Positions 13,001-23,166 of a DNA stretch of 64,000 nucleotides are shown here, piece by piece; the first letter of the stretch is position 1; each line of letters opens with the position of its first letter. This DNA is from Diplodia intermedia (lineage: Eukaryota > Ascomycota > Dothideomycetes > Botryosphaeriales > Botryosphaeriaceae). The notes beneath the pieces were generated by a model. The model made no database searches, was not told the origin of the DNA, and saw nothing but the letters and a program-made list of their open reading frames with translations. The stretch covers positions 124,001 to 188,000 of the forward strand of contig JAKEKT010000056.1 of the NCBI GenBank assembly GCA_021495925.1, read 5' to 3'. The translations under genes and the position numbers were made by a program.

Positions 13001-15296
13001 CCCAAGCCTGAGTAACGCCAGCACTGCTTCGTCCGATTCCATTGCCACGGAATAAGCCAGAGGGGTGCCAACAAGCCTTAGCGGGATTTGTGCATCTATG
13101 ACCTGTTCCACGAAAGCGAAAGCGTTGATGTTTCGTCGACAGAGGAGATTGGCGATGCTAGCGATTGAGGCGGGTGGAAGCATGAAAAGCCAGTGCAACG
13201 GGACACAACCATGACCATTCGCTATGGTCGGATCTGCACCCTTCTCGAGAAGCCATCCGACGGTTTCCAACTCCCCGGCCCTGCAAGCAAGTTGGAGCAA
13301 GGTGTTGCCGTTTCGATCCTGGGAATCAACGGTTGGAGAAAGCGAAGCTCCCGGCTTACGGAGCTGAGATATCCTGTCTCCATACCACTGGTGCTTTGAC
13401 GGATGAAGATGGCCAAGACCCAAGCCTTTCAGGACGATCTTCCGGCATTCTCGGTGGATGACGAAAGACTTGAAGGGCTTGTATGATTCCATGTTTGGGT
13501 CGCTGGAAACCAGAGAATCCTCGAATGCCGGTAAGAAAATTTCGGCATCTCGGAAGCCCTTGGAAATGCTGATTTTCAGCCAATGAATAGCCTGATGGAT
13601 ATCCATCTGACATCCAAATCCATTCATATATGAAAGTGATGCGTGAAGTGCAGCTCTTGAGGCGATCAAGGGCTCGTTCGAGTCGCCGGCTGCTCTTTCG
13701 CATTCAGCAAGAAGCTGGCACTTGAATCTGTGTGGTAGCGGGTTGGATTTCCAGAATGTCTGTGAAGACATGGTCAGCTGTGTCCTAGTATGATAGGCCA
13801 TTTTCTTTACTTCGTATGAGGGTCGTGTACGACCGGAAGTTAGTAGCCTCGCCGATGGGCCGGATACGCTCTTAATTCTGCACTTATTAGTCACCGCAAC
13901 AAGATATTTCCTTGGCCTCTAGATACGAAAACAACATATAGAGGTGACTGACATGGCTATCCTTAGGAAAGGTAGCGATTGAACGTTTGCAGCTCTTTGA
14001 AGGACATCGACCGCAAGGCATTGTTCGAAAAGTGATAGGAGAATCACTAGCTGCGCAGGTGTTAGCAGCGAGCCAAAGTTACGAGACAAGTCATCATGGG
14101 CGATGTCACAAAGCTGAAGCTTGACAGCCCCAAGCCTTTGGAGAAACTTGTCGGTCAGATTACCATCCGAATGGCTGGCAGCGGGCCCGTGGTCGACGAG
14201 GTCTGAGACTACCGACGGCGGTAAGCCCGCATTGGCAACTCTCGGCTTTTGATAGTATGCCTCTCCATCGACGAGTATCTCCCAACATAGCAGGCCGAGG
14301 GACCAGATGTCGCATTTCCTGTAATCGAGATTCTCGTGATCACGCAACCTGCCGCTGCGTATCTCGGGAGCATTGTAAGCCGGGGTACCCCCATATCGCC
14401 GGTGGTCGTCTCCGTCCTCGTTGTTGTCGGAGATGTGGATGGAGTGACCGAAGTCCGAGAGGCAAGCGATGACATTGCTGGATGATGTGCTCGCAAGGAC
14501 GTTCTCGAGCTTTAGATCTCCGTGTGCGACACCGCATTCATGGAGAGCGTGTAGCCCTTGGGCAACGTCTTGACAAAACCGAAGTTTCTCGTGAAGCGGC
14601 ACCTGCCTGGTTCGAAGGTAGTTCCTCATGGTTCCTCCAGCGGCGTATTCAGTGATCACAACGGGGATGATGCTTCCTCTCTGGATATTCCAGCCGTATC
14701 CGAATATATTCAGGATGTGTTCGTTCTCAGAAAGGCATGCCATAGTCTGTAAGCCACCATTAGTCTAGCTTTTCCGAAGACTTCAATGGATTACGGAAGA
14801 ATTGATACCCCCAAAATTGCCACAAGTACGCTTTCCACACCCAACTCTTGGGTTGTTGAGCAAAGATTCTTGTAGTGGGTTAAAAGGAATATGGAAGTAT
14901 ACCTCGATGTCTCTCAGAACGCAGCCGACTTGCCATTCGAAGGAAGCAACATCCGCATTTCCGTGCGGCAGTTTGACTTCTTTCACAGCATATACCCGAC
15001 CCGAATCTGGGTGCTCGCGCCTCGAAACTCTATACGAGCCTCCCTCACCAATGAATTGTTCATTTTGTAGCTCCGCGGTGTCAAACGTCGATAGCTCGAG
15101 GCGTTGTATGGTTGCAACAAGGTCTTGGAGAGATTTTATTTGGCGTCTCTCGGGTTTTGAAAAACCTCCGACGCTTGTAAGAACGGTAAGAGTGGTGTTC
15201 CAAGTGAAGGGGAACTGGGAATCGTCAGCCACTTGCGGATAGCCCTAACGTGGCCACTTCGCTCACATCAAGGAATTGGACCTCTTCTGCTTCCAT
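10022..15296 (-). CDS. Protein kinase with Sel1-like and ankyrin repeats, 1663 aa
   Basis: Modelled as four exons: 15296-15267, 15214-14903, 14746-13953 and 13877-10022. Introns are 52, 156 and 75 bp, with branch sites GCTGAC, GACTAAT and GACTAAT. The first exon (MEAEEVQFLD) was chosen because the longer unspliced frame has no ATG. The kinase domain spans about residues 60-375 and has all key residues: glycine loop IGEGGSYRV (65-73), VAIK-type Lys88 in YAVKEVK, HGDLKLEN (189-196), DFG (212-214), APE (240-242) and DIWSLG (260-265). A Sel1-like repeat follows (about 440-490, NGFGCQMDIHQAIHWLK), then ankyrin repeats over most of the C-terminal two thirds (NGNTLLQLACRAGELETVGW, LLEKGADP, LLESGAKPD, LLQHGASVE, LLEAGADP). 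No NACHT or NB-ARC is seen. The third intron uses a weak GTCAGT donor and is the least certain. Divergent from the HeLo-like gene at 15629. Substrate unknown; an immune or heterokaryon-incompatibility role is inferred. Confidence 0.82.
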
Positions 15297-15628
15297 GGAA
15301 GCGAACAAATGTGACAAAGACAGCGGGTTTCACGACACCAAGATGAACTTTCAGCACGAAAGACGGGCGCAAGTCGAGGGTGAAAAGCCGAAGACTACGA
15401 GGCTGGCAGTTTCTTCAGCTTCTGGTTTCTAGCGCTTACGGAAACATTGGCGCAAGGCTGCGTACTGGAGAACCCTGCTGCGTGGCGCACTTTTGCTCGG
15501 GTCACATGCACCGTAGGCTTCAGCCCCCACGTCGGAGTCATACGATCCCGACCACCTTTCTCCCTGTACTCTTTTCAATCAAGAGTGGAAAGTCTATGTC
15601 TAATGCTGCGCTCCGGGTTCAATGAAGG
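15297..15628. promoter_or_regulatory. Shared divergent promoter region (332 bp)
   Basis: Lies between the start codons of the minus-strand kinase-ankyrin gene and the plus-strand HeLo-like/pseudokinase gene. The short space implies shared regulatory DNA. I recognise no specific operator. Confidence 0.55.
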
Positions 15629-17520
15629 ATGATTGATCCAACAAGTATTGCGGGTCTGACGCTGGCTGCTTGCGATGCCCTGCTGAAGCTGGGCGAGCGT
15701 ACCGCTCAGCTTGTTCGCGACGCCCGATCACTCCAGGATGCAAGTGTCTTTGATTTTCCATACACCAGGTTGTTCTCTGACCAAGACAGGAAACAAATCG
15801 CTTGTCCGACAAGATGCGGACTGAAAACACTCGCACGCACCTTCTCCAACATCTCCTTTTCGAACCCTCGCCGATTTACGGCAGCCTTGCGTTGTTCGAG
15901 AAGTTCAATGTCGATTCTCAAGAGGAGATCAGGGTTTCTTTGAACAGAGCTGTCCACGTGCTGAAGGAAGCCGTGGAGATTCTCGAGAAGCATAGCCGTG
16001 CAGACTCAAGCACAACTTCTACGACAGAGCTATCCGTGAAGAGTTCAGACGGCATCAGAAGCTCATCCCCCAGTTCGTCATGGAGGAGTCTTCCAAAAAC
16101 GTCTCTCAACATTCTCAAATGGTCTTTCCACGACAAGAAACGCACGGCCGAGATCCTGTCCGACTTCTCCGAGCTCAACAACGGCGTCCACGAGAAGATC
16201 AAACTGCTTTGCCTGGCGTCGGATATCGGTTTGGACATCCAGCACCTCCGCCGCCTCCAAAAAGACGAGAGCTCCATCAAGCTGGGCTTCAGCATCGACG
16301 CCGCACTGCAGCTGACAGCGCGCGACGCGGCGCAGGCGTCCGCACCCTCCACCGCCGAACTCGACGACACCTGGGCCCCATCTCTCCGCGCAGCATCTCC
16401 GATCGAGACGAGGTTCGGTTTGGTCGAGCACGGCAATCGCAGGTACCTACAAGAGCACCGGTACTGTGATCTCAACTCGCGCGCGCGCGCTCGCGTCGAC
16501 GAGCTCACCAAGCTGCTGAACCAACCGAAGGAGCTCTATTTCTGCATTCCGCGCTGCGTCGGCTGGAAGTACGTGCCCGGTAACCGGTCCGTCGCCTTTG
16601 TTTTCGAGCTCCCGACCGGCGCCGAGCCAACGGCGCAGTCCTTGTATCGCGTCCTCGGGTCCAGGAATAGCCGCATCGCCCTCGGCGACCGCTTCAAACT
16701 TGCCCTTGCGCTGTCTCGATGCATAGCCCAACTGCATATGGTGAAGTGGGTCCACGAGAGCTTCCGAAGCGAGAACATCCTCTTCTTTCCGGAAAGTAGA
16801 CGAGCCCTCCATGACGCCGACGAAGCCGGTAAGCTTGAGGGAAGGGGAAAAGAGAGAAACGACGAGACAGCATCGACTATGGGGAGCACAATCGACTACG
16901 GAAAGCCTTCTGTGCTTGGCTTCGAGTACAGCAGGCCGGAGGTTGACTTCTCGCACGGGCTACCGGACAACAACCCCGAGCGAGACGTGTACCGGCACCC
17001 CGTCCGGCAGGGGATGCCGGACAAGCCTTTTAGCAAGATCCACGACATATATGCGTTGGGTAGGTGCTCTCCTCGCCGTGCCGTTCATTTTGCTTCAACA
17101 TCATACCCCCTTTGTTTTCATCTTCCCATACCCAACATCCATTCAATCCCCCACCTCTTTCCTTTTCTTGCTTCACCCCCTCTTTCTTTCCATCTCAAGC
17201 GCTCGACGTGCAACTCACTCACAAAACGCCACACCCCAGGCGTCGTGCTGCTAGAAATCGGCCTCTGGCAACAGGCCATCACCCTCGAGAGAAACCAGTT
17301 CAAGACCGCGCGCGACCCGTACGTGGTCCGGGACCAGCTGATCAAGCAGGCCCGGCACCGGCTCAGCGACAAGATGGGGCACAAGTACCGAGACGTCGTC
17401 GTCAAGTGTCTCGGCACGGACTTCGGTGTCGCGGACGACACGAAGGAAGACCTCAAGCTGCAGCAGGCCTTCAGGACGCAGGTGGTGGACGTCCTGGAGA
17501 AGACCGTCGCGTGCCTGTAG
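15629..17520 (+). CDS. HeLo-like N-terminal domain plus pseudokinase, 553 aa
   Basis: Three exons: 15629-15739, 15790-17059 and 17240-17520. Intron 1 (50 bp) has a GC donor (GCAAGT) with branch TCTGAC and acceptor GACAG; intron 2 is 180 bp. The N-terminal helical part (about 1-215: DPTSIAGLTLAACDALLKLG, RTENTRTHLLQHLLFEPSP, ILKWSFHDKKRTAEILSDF) resembles fungal HeLo/HeLo-like domains, which form membrane-active helical bundles. The C-terminal half (about 240-553) has a kinase-fold pattern but lacks catalytic residues: the HRD site reads HES (359-361), the DFG site reads GFE (414-416), and DIYALGVVLLEIG matches the helix-F region. It is therefore probably a pseudokinase. An in-frame GTAAGC near residue 385 could be one more intron. 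The MLKL-like plan (HeLo bundle plus pseudokinase) next to an apparently active kinase suggests a signal-executor pair; this is inference. Confidence 0.78.
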
Positions 17521-20500
17521 GTACATACATAAGCGGGCAGCGCGCGCGCTGTGATTCGCCGCCAATCCTTGTTGCGTGGATTTGATCTGCACGATGCTGC
17601 AACGCGGCGGCAGGGGGGGCCGGGGGGCCGGGGGAGGGCACAGGGGAGGGGGGGGACCAGTTCCTGTTTTTTCTTTCCCCCTTGGGCGTTTGTCTTTTTT
17701 TTTTTTTTTCCTTTTCTCCACCCACAACCACCGAAACCATTCGGGGCAACTCCTTCCCCAAGCGCTAAGCTCATTCGCGGATTTGCCGTGAGGAATTTAA
17801 AACGTTTTCTGATATTGCCTGTCCCCCGGTCCGGGGCTCCGACTTGTCTCCACTTGCCCCCGGTGTGACGGCGGGCGAGCCCGAGTTACACGACGTCCTG
17901 CAGCCGGACAGAGCGCCGCAGCATCGAGATACTGCTCTGCGATGCTGCCTGAACAGCTGGCTGGAACTTCCCGGAGGGGGAGGAGGTGACGCGCGTGCAG
18001 CAGCTGAACCGTCACGGCCAGCACACCCCCCTGAGCAGGAAAGCCAAGATCCTTCCATCCGCAACCAGTGATAACAACGCATGTTGCGTTGGTATGGAAA
18101 AGGAGTCAGTGTTGGGCACACTTTTGGATGTGCAACGGTGCTCACGTGGTATGGATGGAGGGGCTGCCTGCTCCACAATGCACGATGGTCCGTGTGCCCG
18201 CGCAAAAAAAAAGGATCAGCTCCGGGCAGGGTGAGACACGAGGGATACGATAGATAAGTACCCGAGACTAGGTAAGGGGGGCCGCTCTGCGGTTATTGGC
18301 ACGTCGTCTGACCGTTGTTTGACAACAACAAGCCGCAACGTCGGGCAGCCACCCCGGAGACACGGCGAGGGTAAGAGGGATCAGTGCCCAACGTCCCCAT
18401 CGGGGAGGGGGAAGTGGGCGTGATCCCATACAGGAACGGCTTCAGGGTCGTTTGTGGTGTGTTGTTTCGCGCAAGGCTTGGTTTGGGTAGCCGTTGGGCA
18501 AAGCAAAGTGATTGGTTGGAAGTGGAGAAGGCAATGCGAGCCAAGCTGCATGATTAGCTTGGAGGGGCGGTGCCGCGTCTCATCCAGCTGCCTGCACGCT
18601 CTCCGTCGTCCGGGGGCGGCGGCGGATTCCCGTGCACGTCCCGGCTGCAACGTGAACGAACTACCGCGCGGAGGAGGTTCTGGAAGAGGGAAGGTGGGAT
18701 TCCCGGTCCAGTGATGCGAGAGACCGGGATAGTCGCAGCACCGCTGATGAGGCTGTCTATCATGTCGAAAGAGAAAGGTGGAGAGTGTTTTATGACGGTG
18801 TCGATTTGCCACAGCTGCCATCTCTGGTTCATCAACGTCACACCGGCGCGAGGGAAGCGAGCAATCACTGAACTTTAAAAGGAAAAAGTGGTTGCCCCCT
18901 CCACAGATCACGGTCCCCACAAGCTTAGGGTAGACCGGCGCCGGGTCCGGACTGTCGGGGACGGATCTTACATGCGATGCTGTGGGCGGGCGGACGCACC
19001 GTCGGTGCTATATCTGAGATGGATGTTGCTCACGCCCATCGGATTCACATCAACTCGGATCCTAGCCCGAGCCTGATATCTGCGTTCCTCGTGTCATACT
19101 TTCCCCCTTGAAATCTCGGTGAAGGCTGTTCACCCAGCGGTGTGATGTTCCGGTCCAGGCCGTATCCAGTGAGCCCCGAGAGAAGAGAGCGCAACTGGCT
19201 GAGAAGATGCGAAGGTAGGCTGGGAATCGGTGTGCGTTTCAAAGATGGGATCGTCGTCCAACAAGATTGCTCTTTGTGGAACGTCCCTTCACATGCTCTG
19301 GCGATGTGCAGTATGAGAGTGACGCTAAAGACATGTCAATGCAGATCAAAGTCGAGACCCCCAGAGCGTGCGAGCATCCAGTCATAGGCGCGGATCCGGT
19401 TGAGGTAATACCTCCGGCCCTTACGTACCGCGGCTCCGCTTTGGCGGTATCTGAGCAAGAGTCGGTGATGCATCCAGTCGGGCATTGCAGATCGTCTGGT
19501 GGAGATGATTCCGACGCAGCGGGAGCGCTGTCTAGCTCGTATACCTGCGAAACGGCATACTGCATTTGCCGTTTCCGCTGCAGTGCGCCGCTCGCCCTGA
19601 TTCAGGCGCCCGGGTGGGATGACGAACAAGAAGCTTCCAGCCTCTTCAGCTAGGGCTGCTTATCTCGGACATGATCCATGCTAATGGAGCGGTATACTGC
19701 TGCGCACGGTGATGCTGGTCCAGTAGCAAGTGCGCACTGATGATCCCAGCTCACCGTTCGCACCGTGAGGTCAGACCCTGGACCGCACTTCATCATGACC
19801 GACTTCGAAAGAACGTCCGTGGTGTGCCGGGGGCCGGCGTGATTCGACGCAGGGTGCGCTCGTGTCGTCCTTAGCGGTCCGTCATGATCACTCGCGGTCA
19901 AGCACCGCACGCCCCTCAGGGCCCGTTATCCAGTGATGGCAAGGACCGAGCTGGGGTGGAGTTTTTCGCCGGTCCGCGCAGAAAGGCCTAGAGGGCACGG
20001 ATACAGGAGCGGGGTAGCCGTCTTCGCGGCCGACTCGTGCGAGGTCGGTGCGGGACGTAGTCGGCGCAGGCTCGCAACAGCTGGAGGGCACCGTGGCATC
20101 CTGGGAGCTGGAGGTTGTAGGGCGTTGGAGCATCATTGGTCCCGGGGCGAAAGTGCGGTAAAGAGACGCGCAATTTCGTGGCCCGGCGGATGCTTCAACA
20201 GCACACGGTGGCCGGCGTCGATGTGAGGCCACTTGGCTTACATCTGCATCTCAATCGCACGCGCTTCGGACCCCGTGCTTTATCGCATGGAACGGGTTGC
20301 TGGGACAGCCTTACCGCTCACGGCTCGCAGGCGGCCATGGAGCATCCACGCTGGGCTCGGGACGACCCTCTCTTCCGTCGCAGTGTTCCTAGTCACCGCC
20401 AATCCAGATGACGATCCCGGAAAAGGCTCCTCTTCAATCCACACACTTCCTGAGTCAGATTGATGATGCCACATTCGGCCTGGACTGGCCGTGCACAGCG

Positions 20501-21381
20501 CACCTGGCAGTCTGCCAGCAAGAGCGGAGACCTCGGACAAGAGTGCGCAGGCCACGCATCCGGCCTTTCCACAAGCAGAAGGGCCTGTGGCGGCGGGATA
20601 GGAGGGGTAGGCATCCCTCTCCCACGCCCCGGGCTGCAGTTGGGCAGCGTGGAAGATCCGGGAAGAGCGGGCTGTTGCAGGTAGATACGGACCACGGGCG
20701 AATTGGGTTGGCGATCTGGAACAAGGGCGTGGGGTATGTGCTGGATCAAGGGCTGCCTGCCGTAACAGTGACCTGTCAAGCCAGAAGCAGTATTGAATCA
20801 GACTATCGGTGGTGGTCGCTCCCGTGCCCATGGCTGCCAGGCCGCGTCTCTGCATCTTGCGGCTTAGTGCCAGGCACATTCTCTCCAGGCGTGGGGACTG
20901 CTGCGTCCCCGCTTTTCTGCTTTTTCGTTAGCGCACAGAGACAGCCCTGCGTTCGCATGGCTCTCGAAACGCAATGCTGCCCTATCGTGGACTCGCAGGT
21001 GCGTGGGAGGAGGCCGCAAAGAACCAGGGCGGACCAAGACAGCTGGAGGACTCCCGGCCGGCACCTTCGGGCACGTCTTGCATTTCTCACCTCGCTGTCC
21101 AGAGCACTAGAACGTGCAGATGAGGCGGCCAGCCTTCCACCGCGCTCACCTGCTCTTGCCCCAGCTTCCTCCTTCTGCACGCCCAATCATGGGCCCTCCG
21201 AGGCCCTGGTACTTAAGTCCGCGGCACCGTCGCATCTGCCGTCGTCCCCCTCCCTTTCCCCCCCCCTCAATCTCCCACGCTCGCTTCAATCCCATGTCCA
21301 CTCGTTCGCCGCGCCGGTTCTCCCACGCAGCAAAGACAGAAACCTGCCGATAAAGGAGCCATCCATTCGCTTACCGCAGCC
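17521..21381. other. 3.9-kb stretch without a supportable gene
   Basis: The region contains G-runs and a T-run (about 17608-17710), then GC-moderate DNA with many short, mutually overlapping frames. The longest, on the plus strand at 20408-21403, is Arg/Ser/Pro-rich and resembles no family I know. No transposase, reverse transcriptase or tRNA is seen. The final 200 bp probably contain the promoter of the small secreted-protein gene. Confidence 0.4.
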
Positions 21382-21792
21382 ATGCGACCCGCCACGATGC
21401 TGATTGCAACGGTTGTCGCCGCCGGCGCCGTCACGGCGCGGTCCTCTGGCGGCTGCGACAAGACGTGCGACGCGGCCTACAGTTCGTGCATGACGGTATG
21501 ACCCGCCGCTCCCTCGTGCCTGGCAGCCCGCCCACTCTGACTTGCGCTGCAGGGGTGCCAAAGCAACCCGGCCTGCATCGACCCTTGTAAGCGTGACACT
21601 TGTCTGGTAAGCCAATTTCCTGTTACGGGTGGGGTCCTGAGGGCGAGCGGTGTGGAGAGAACGGGCTGGCTAATGTGTCATGGACGTCCAGAAGATCTCG
21701 ATCGTGAGTGCCTGGCTCCCTCTCTAGCGATCTGGAGCATCGCGAATCTGACAGCGGCCTAGTGCTCCTCGTGCTGGTCGCCGTGCCAGTAG
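21382..21792 (+). CDS. Small secreted cysteine-rich protein, 69 aa, four exons (putative effector-like)
   Basis: Four exons: 21382-21495, 21553-21606, 21692-21703 and 21763-21792. Introns are 57, 85 and 59 bp. All have GT/AG ends, and each has a branch-like site near its acceptor (ACTCTGACTT, GGCTAATG, AATCTGACAG). Every junction is phase 0, and the spliced frame ends at a TAG. The product starts with a signal peptide (MRPATMLIATVVAAGAVTA). The roughly 50-residue mature part has 10 cysteines at positions 25, 29, 36, 40, 46, 50, 55, 61, 64 and 68, five or six of them in CX3C spacing (CDKTC, CMTGC, CIDPC, CWSPC). Exon 3 is only 12 nt. I do not recognise the family. Secretion and a disulfide-rich fold are inferred from sequence; an effector or antimicrobial role is only a possibility. 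Confidence 0.72.
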
Positions 21793-23166
21793 CAACGACG
21801 GCCTCTCACAGTCTCGCCGCGCGGACGTGCCAGATGCTTGGCCCGTGGGACGACAGGCTCCCTCTGCTGAAGATCACTCTTTGGAAGCGGAATAGCTGGA
21901 TGGAGCCGGGAACTGGCGGTGGAAAGAGCAGCCGGAATGCTGAGTCCTCAGTGATTTCGGGCCGCACAAGAGGGGCAACGTGGGTAAAGCACCGTAGGCG
22001 AGACTAGTGTTGAGGACCAGAAATGAACTTTCTTTTTCTTGCTTCAAGTGCGCCCGCCTGCTGCCCCGCCAGACGCCGCCGGAAGACTGATGATGAGCTG
22101 GACGAATGGCCTCGAGAGCCGGGCAGAACAGCGGGGGGTTGGTGGACTGGAGAAGAGCAGAGTCACGGAACAGGGCTCGCTGTGGGCTGCGGCTCGGGGC
22201 GGGACAAGGATGGGCCTGCAGAGAATGCCACGCACACGGGACCCAAGAGCTGCAGGTGATGATGGCGAGGAGAGAGCTGCATTTTCGTTCGACGAGAGAG
22301 GCGTCGCGAGTGCGGCGAGCCCACTCGCAAGACGTTGGCAGAGCAATCGGCGGGGAAGCGCGTGAGAAGCCTAGCCGAGCGACAGAGACCGCACCCGATT
22401 GGTCGCTAGCGCCTAGGGGCCCGCTCGCAGGAAAGAACAACTGGCACCGGACTGGAGGGCAGCCTCCATCTTGCACGCCCTCATCGGGCCACGATCCGGA
22501 GGCAGCCCGCATGAGATGAGGCCAGCGTAGGCGTGCCTGTTTCACCGTGGCACAAACACGCGCGCGCCTCTATATAGTGCGTCCATGCGCGCTGCTGAGC
22601 ACATGCGGTCCTCTACTAGACCCTCGCCTCCTCCGGCCGGCTCCTTCGCGTTCCACCCCACGCATGCGCTCCGCCCGTCAAAGTCTCGGCAGGCGCAGGC
22701 CTTGGCAGGGCGCCTGCCTGCCTGCCTGCCTGCTGCGTGCTGCCGAGCAGCAAGGTCGACGACAGCGCGAGAGCGAGGCCGAGGTTGGAGCAGTGCCACC
22801 TGCCTAATACGACGGCGAGGCTGTGTTTCATGACAGGGCGGGCGAAGACTCTAGAAGGAAACAAGCTCCCCGCGGCTGAGGCTGGCCGAGGCGCACTGGC
22901 CGCGGCGCCGGAGAAGTCGCGCCGCGCCAAAGTGCCGTGGCGCAGCGCCAGCCGGCCGCGACTTCTGTGGGGATCTCGCACGGGCAGGCGGTCAGCGGCG
23001 CGCGGCAGAATTACGCCGGGTAACTGCCACGGTGGTCACAAGCAGCTCGCGCGCCCAGCTATTTCAACCGCATCTCCACCTCTCCCTCTTCGCATTCCGT
23101 TGATCACTCGAATTTTCTGCCATTGGTCATCGCCCTTGCTTGTAGCCACAGCAAGCGGACTCCACC
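21793..23166. other. Intergenic, GC-rich; calnexin promoter side; no gene seen
   Basis: A TATA-like CTATATAG lies near 22571, followed by a short low-complexity frame and a CCTG tandem run (22712-22733). No convincing coding region is seen; the calnexin promoter must lie in the distal part. Confidence 0.4.
22712..22733. repeat. Tetranucleotide repeat (CCTG-type)
   Basis: Five to six uninterrupted copies of GCCT/CCTG in intergenic DNA upstream of calnexin. Confidence 0.85.

Noticed and set aside
20408..21403. 331-codon plus-strand frame
   Set aside because: Arg/Ser/Pro-rich, no domain pattern, and its end overlaps the start of the spliced secreted-protein gene in another phase.
22547..22833. 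Short frames after the TATA-like site near 22571
   Set aside because: Low-complexity Ala/Arg/Pro translation interrupted by a CCTG microsatellite; no splice or family support.
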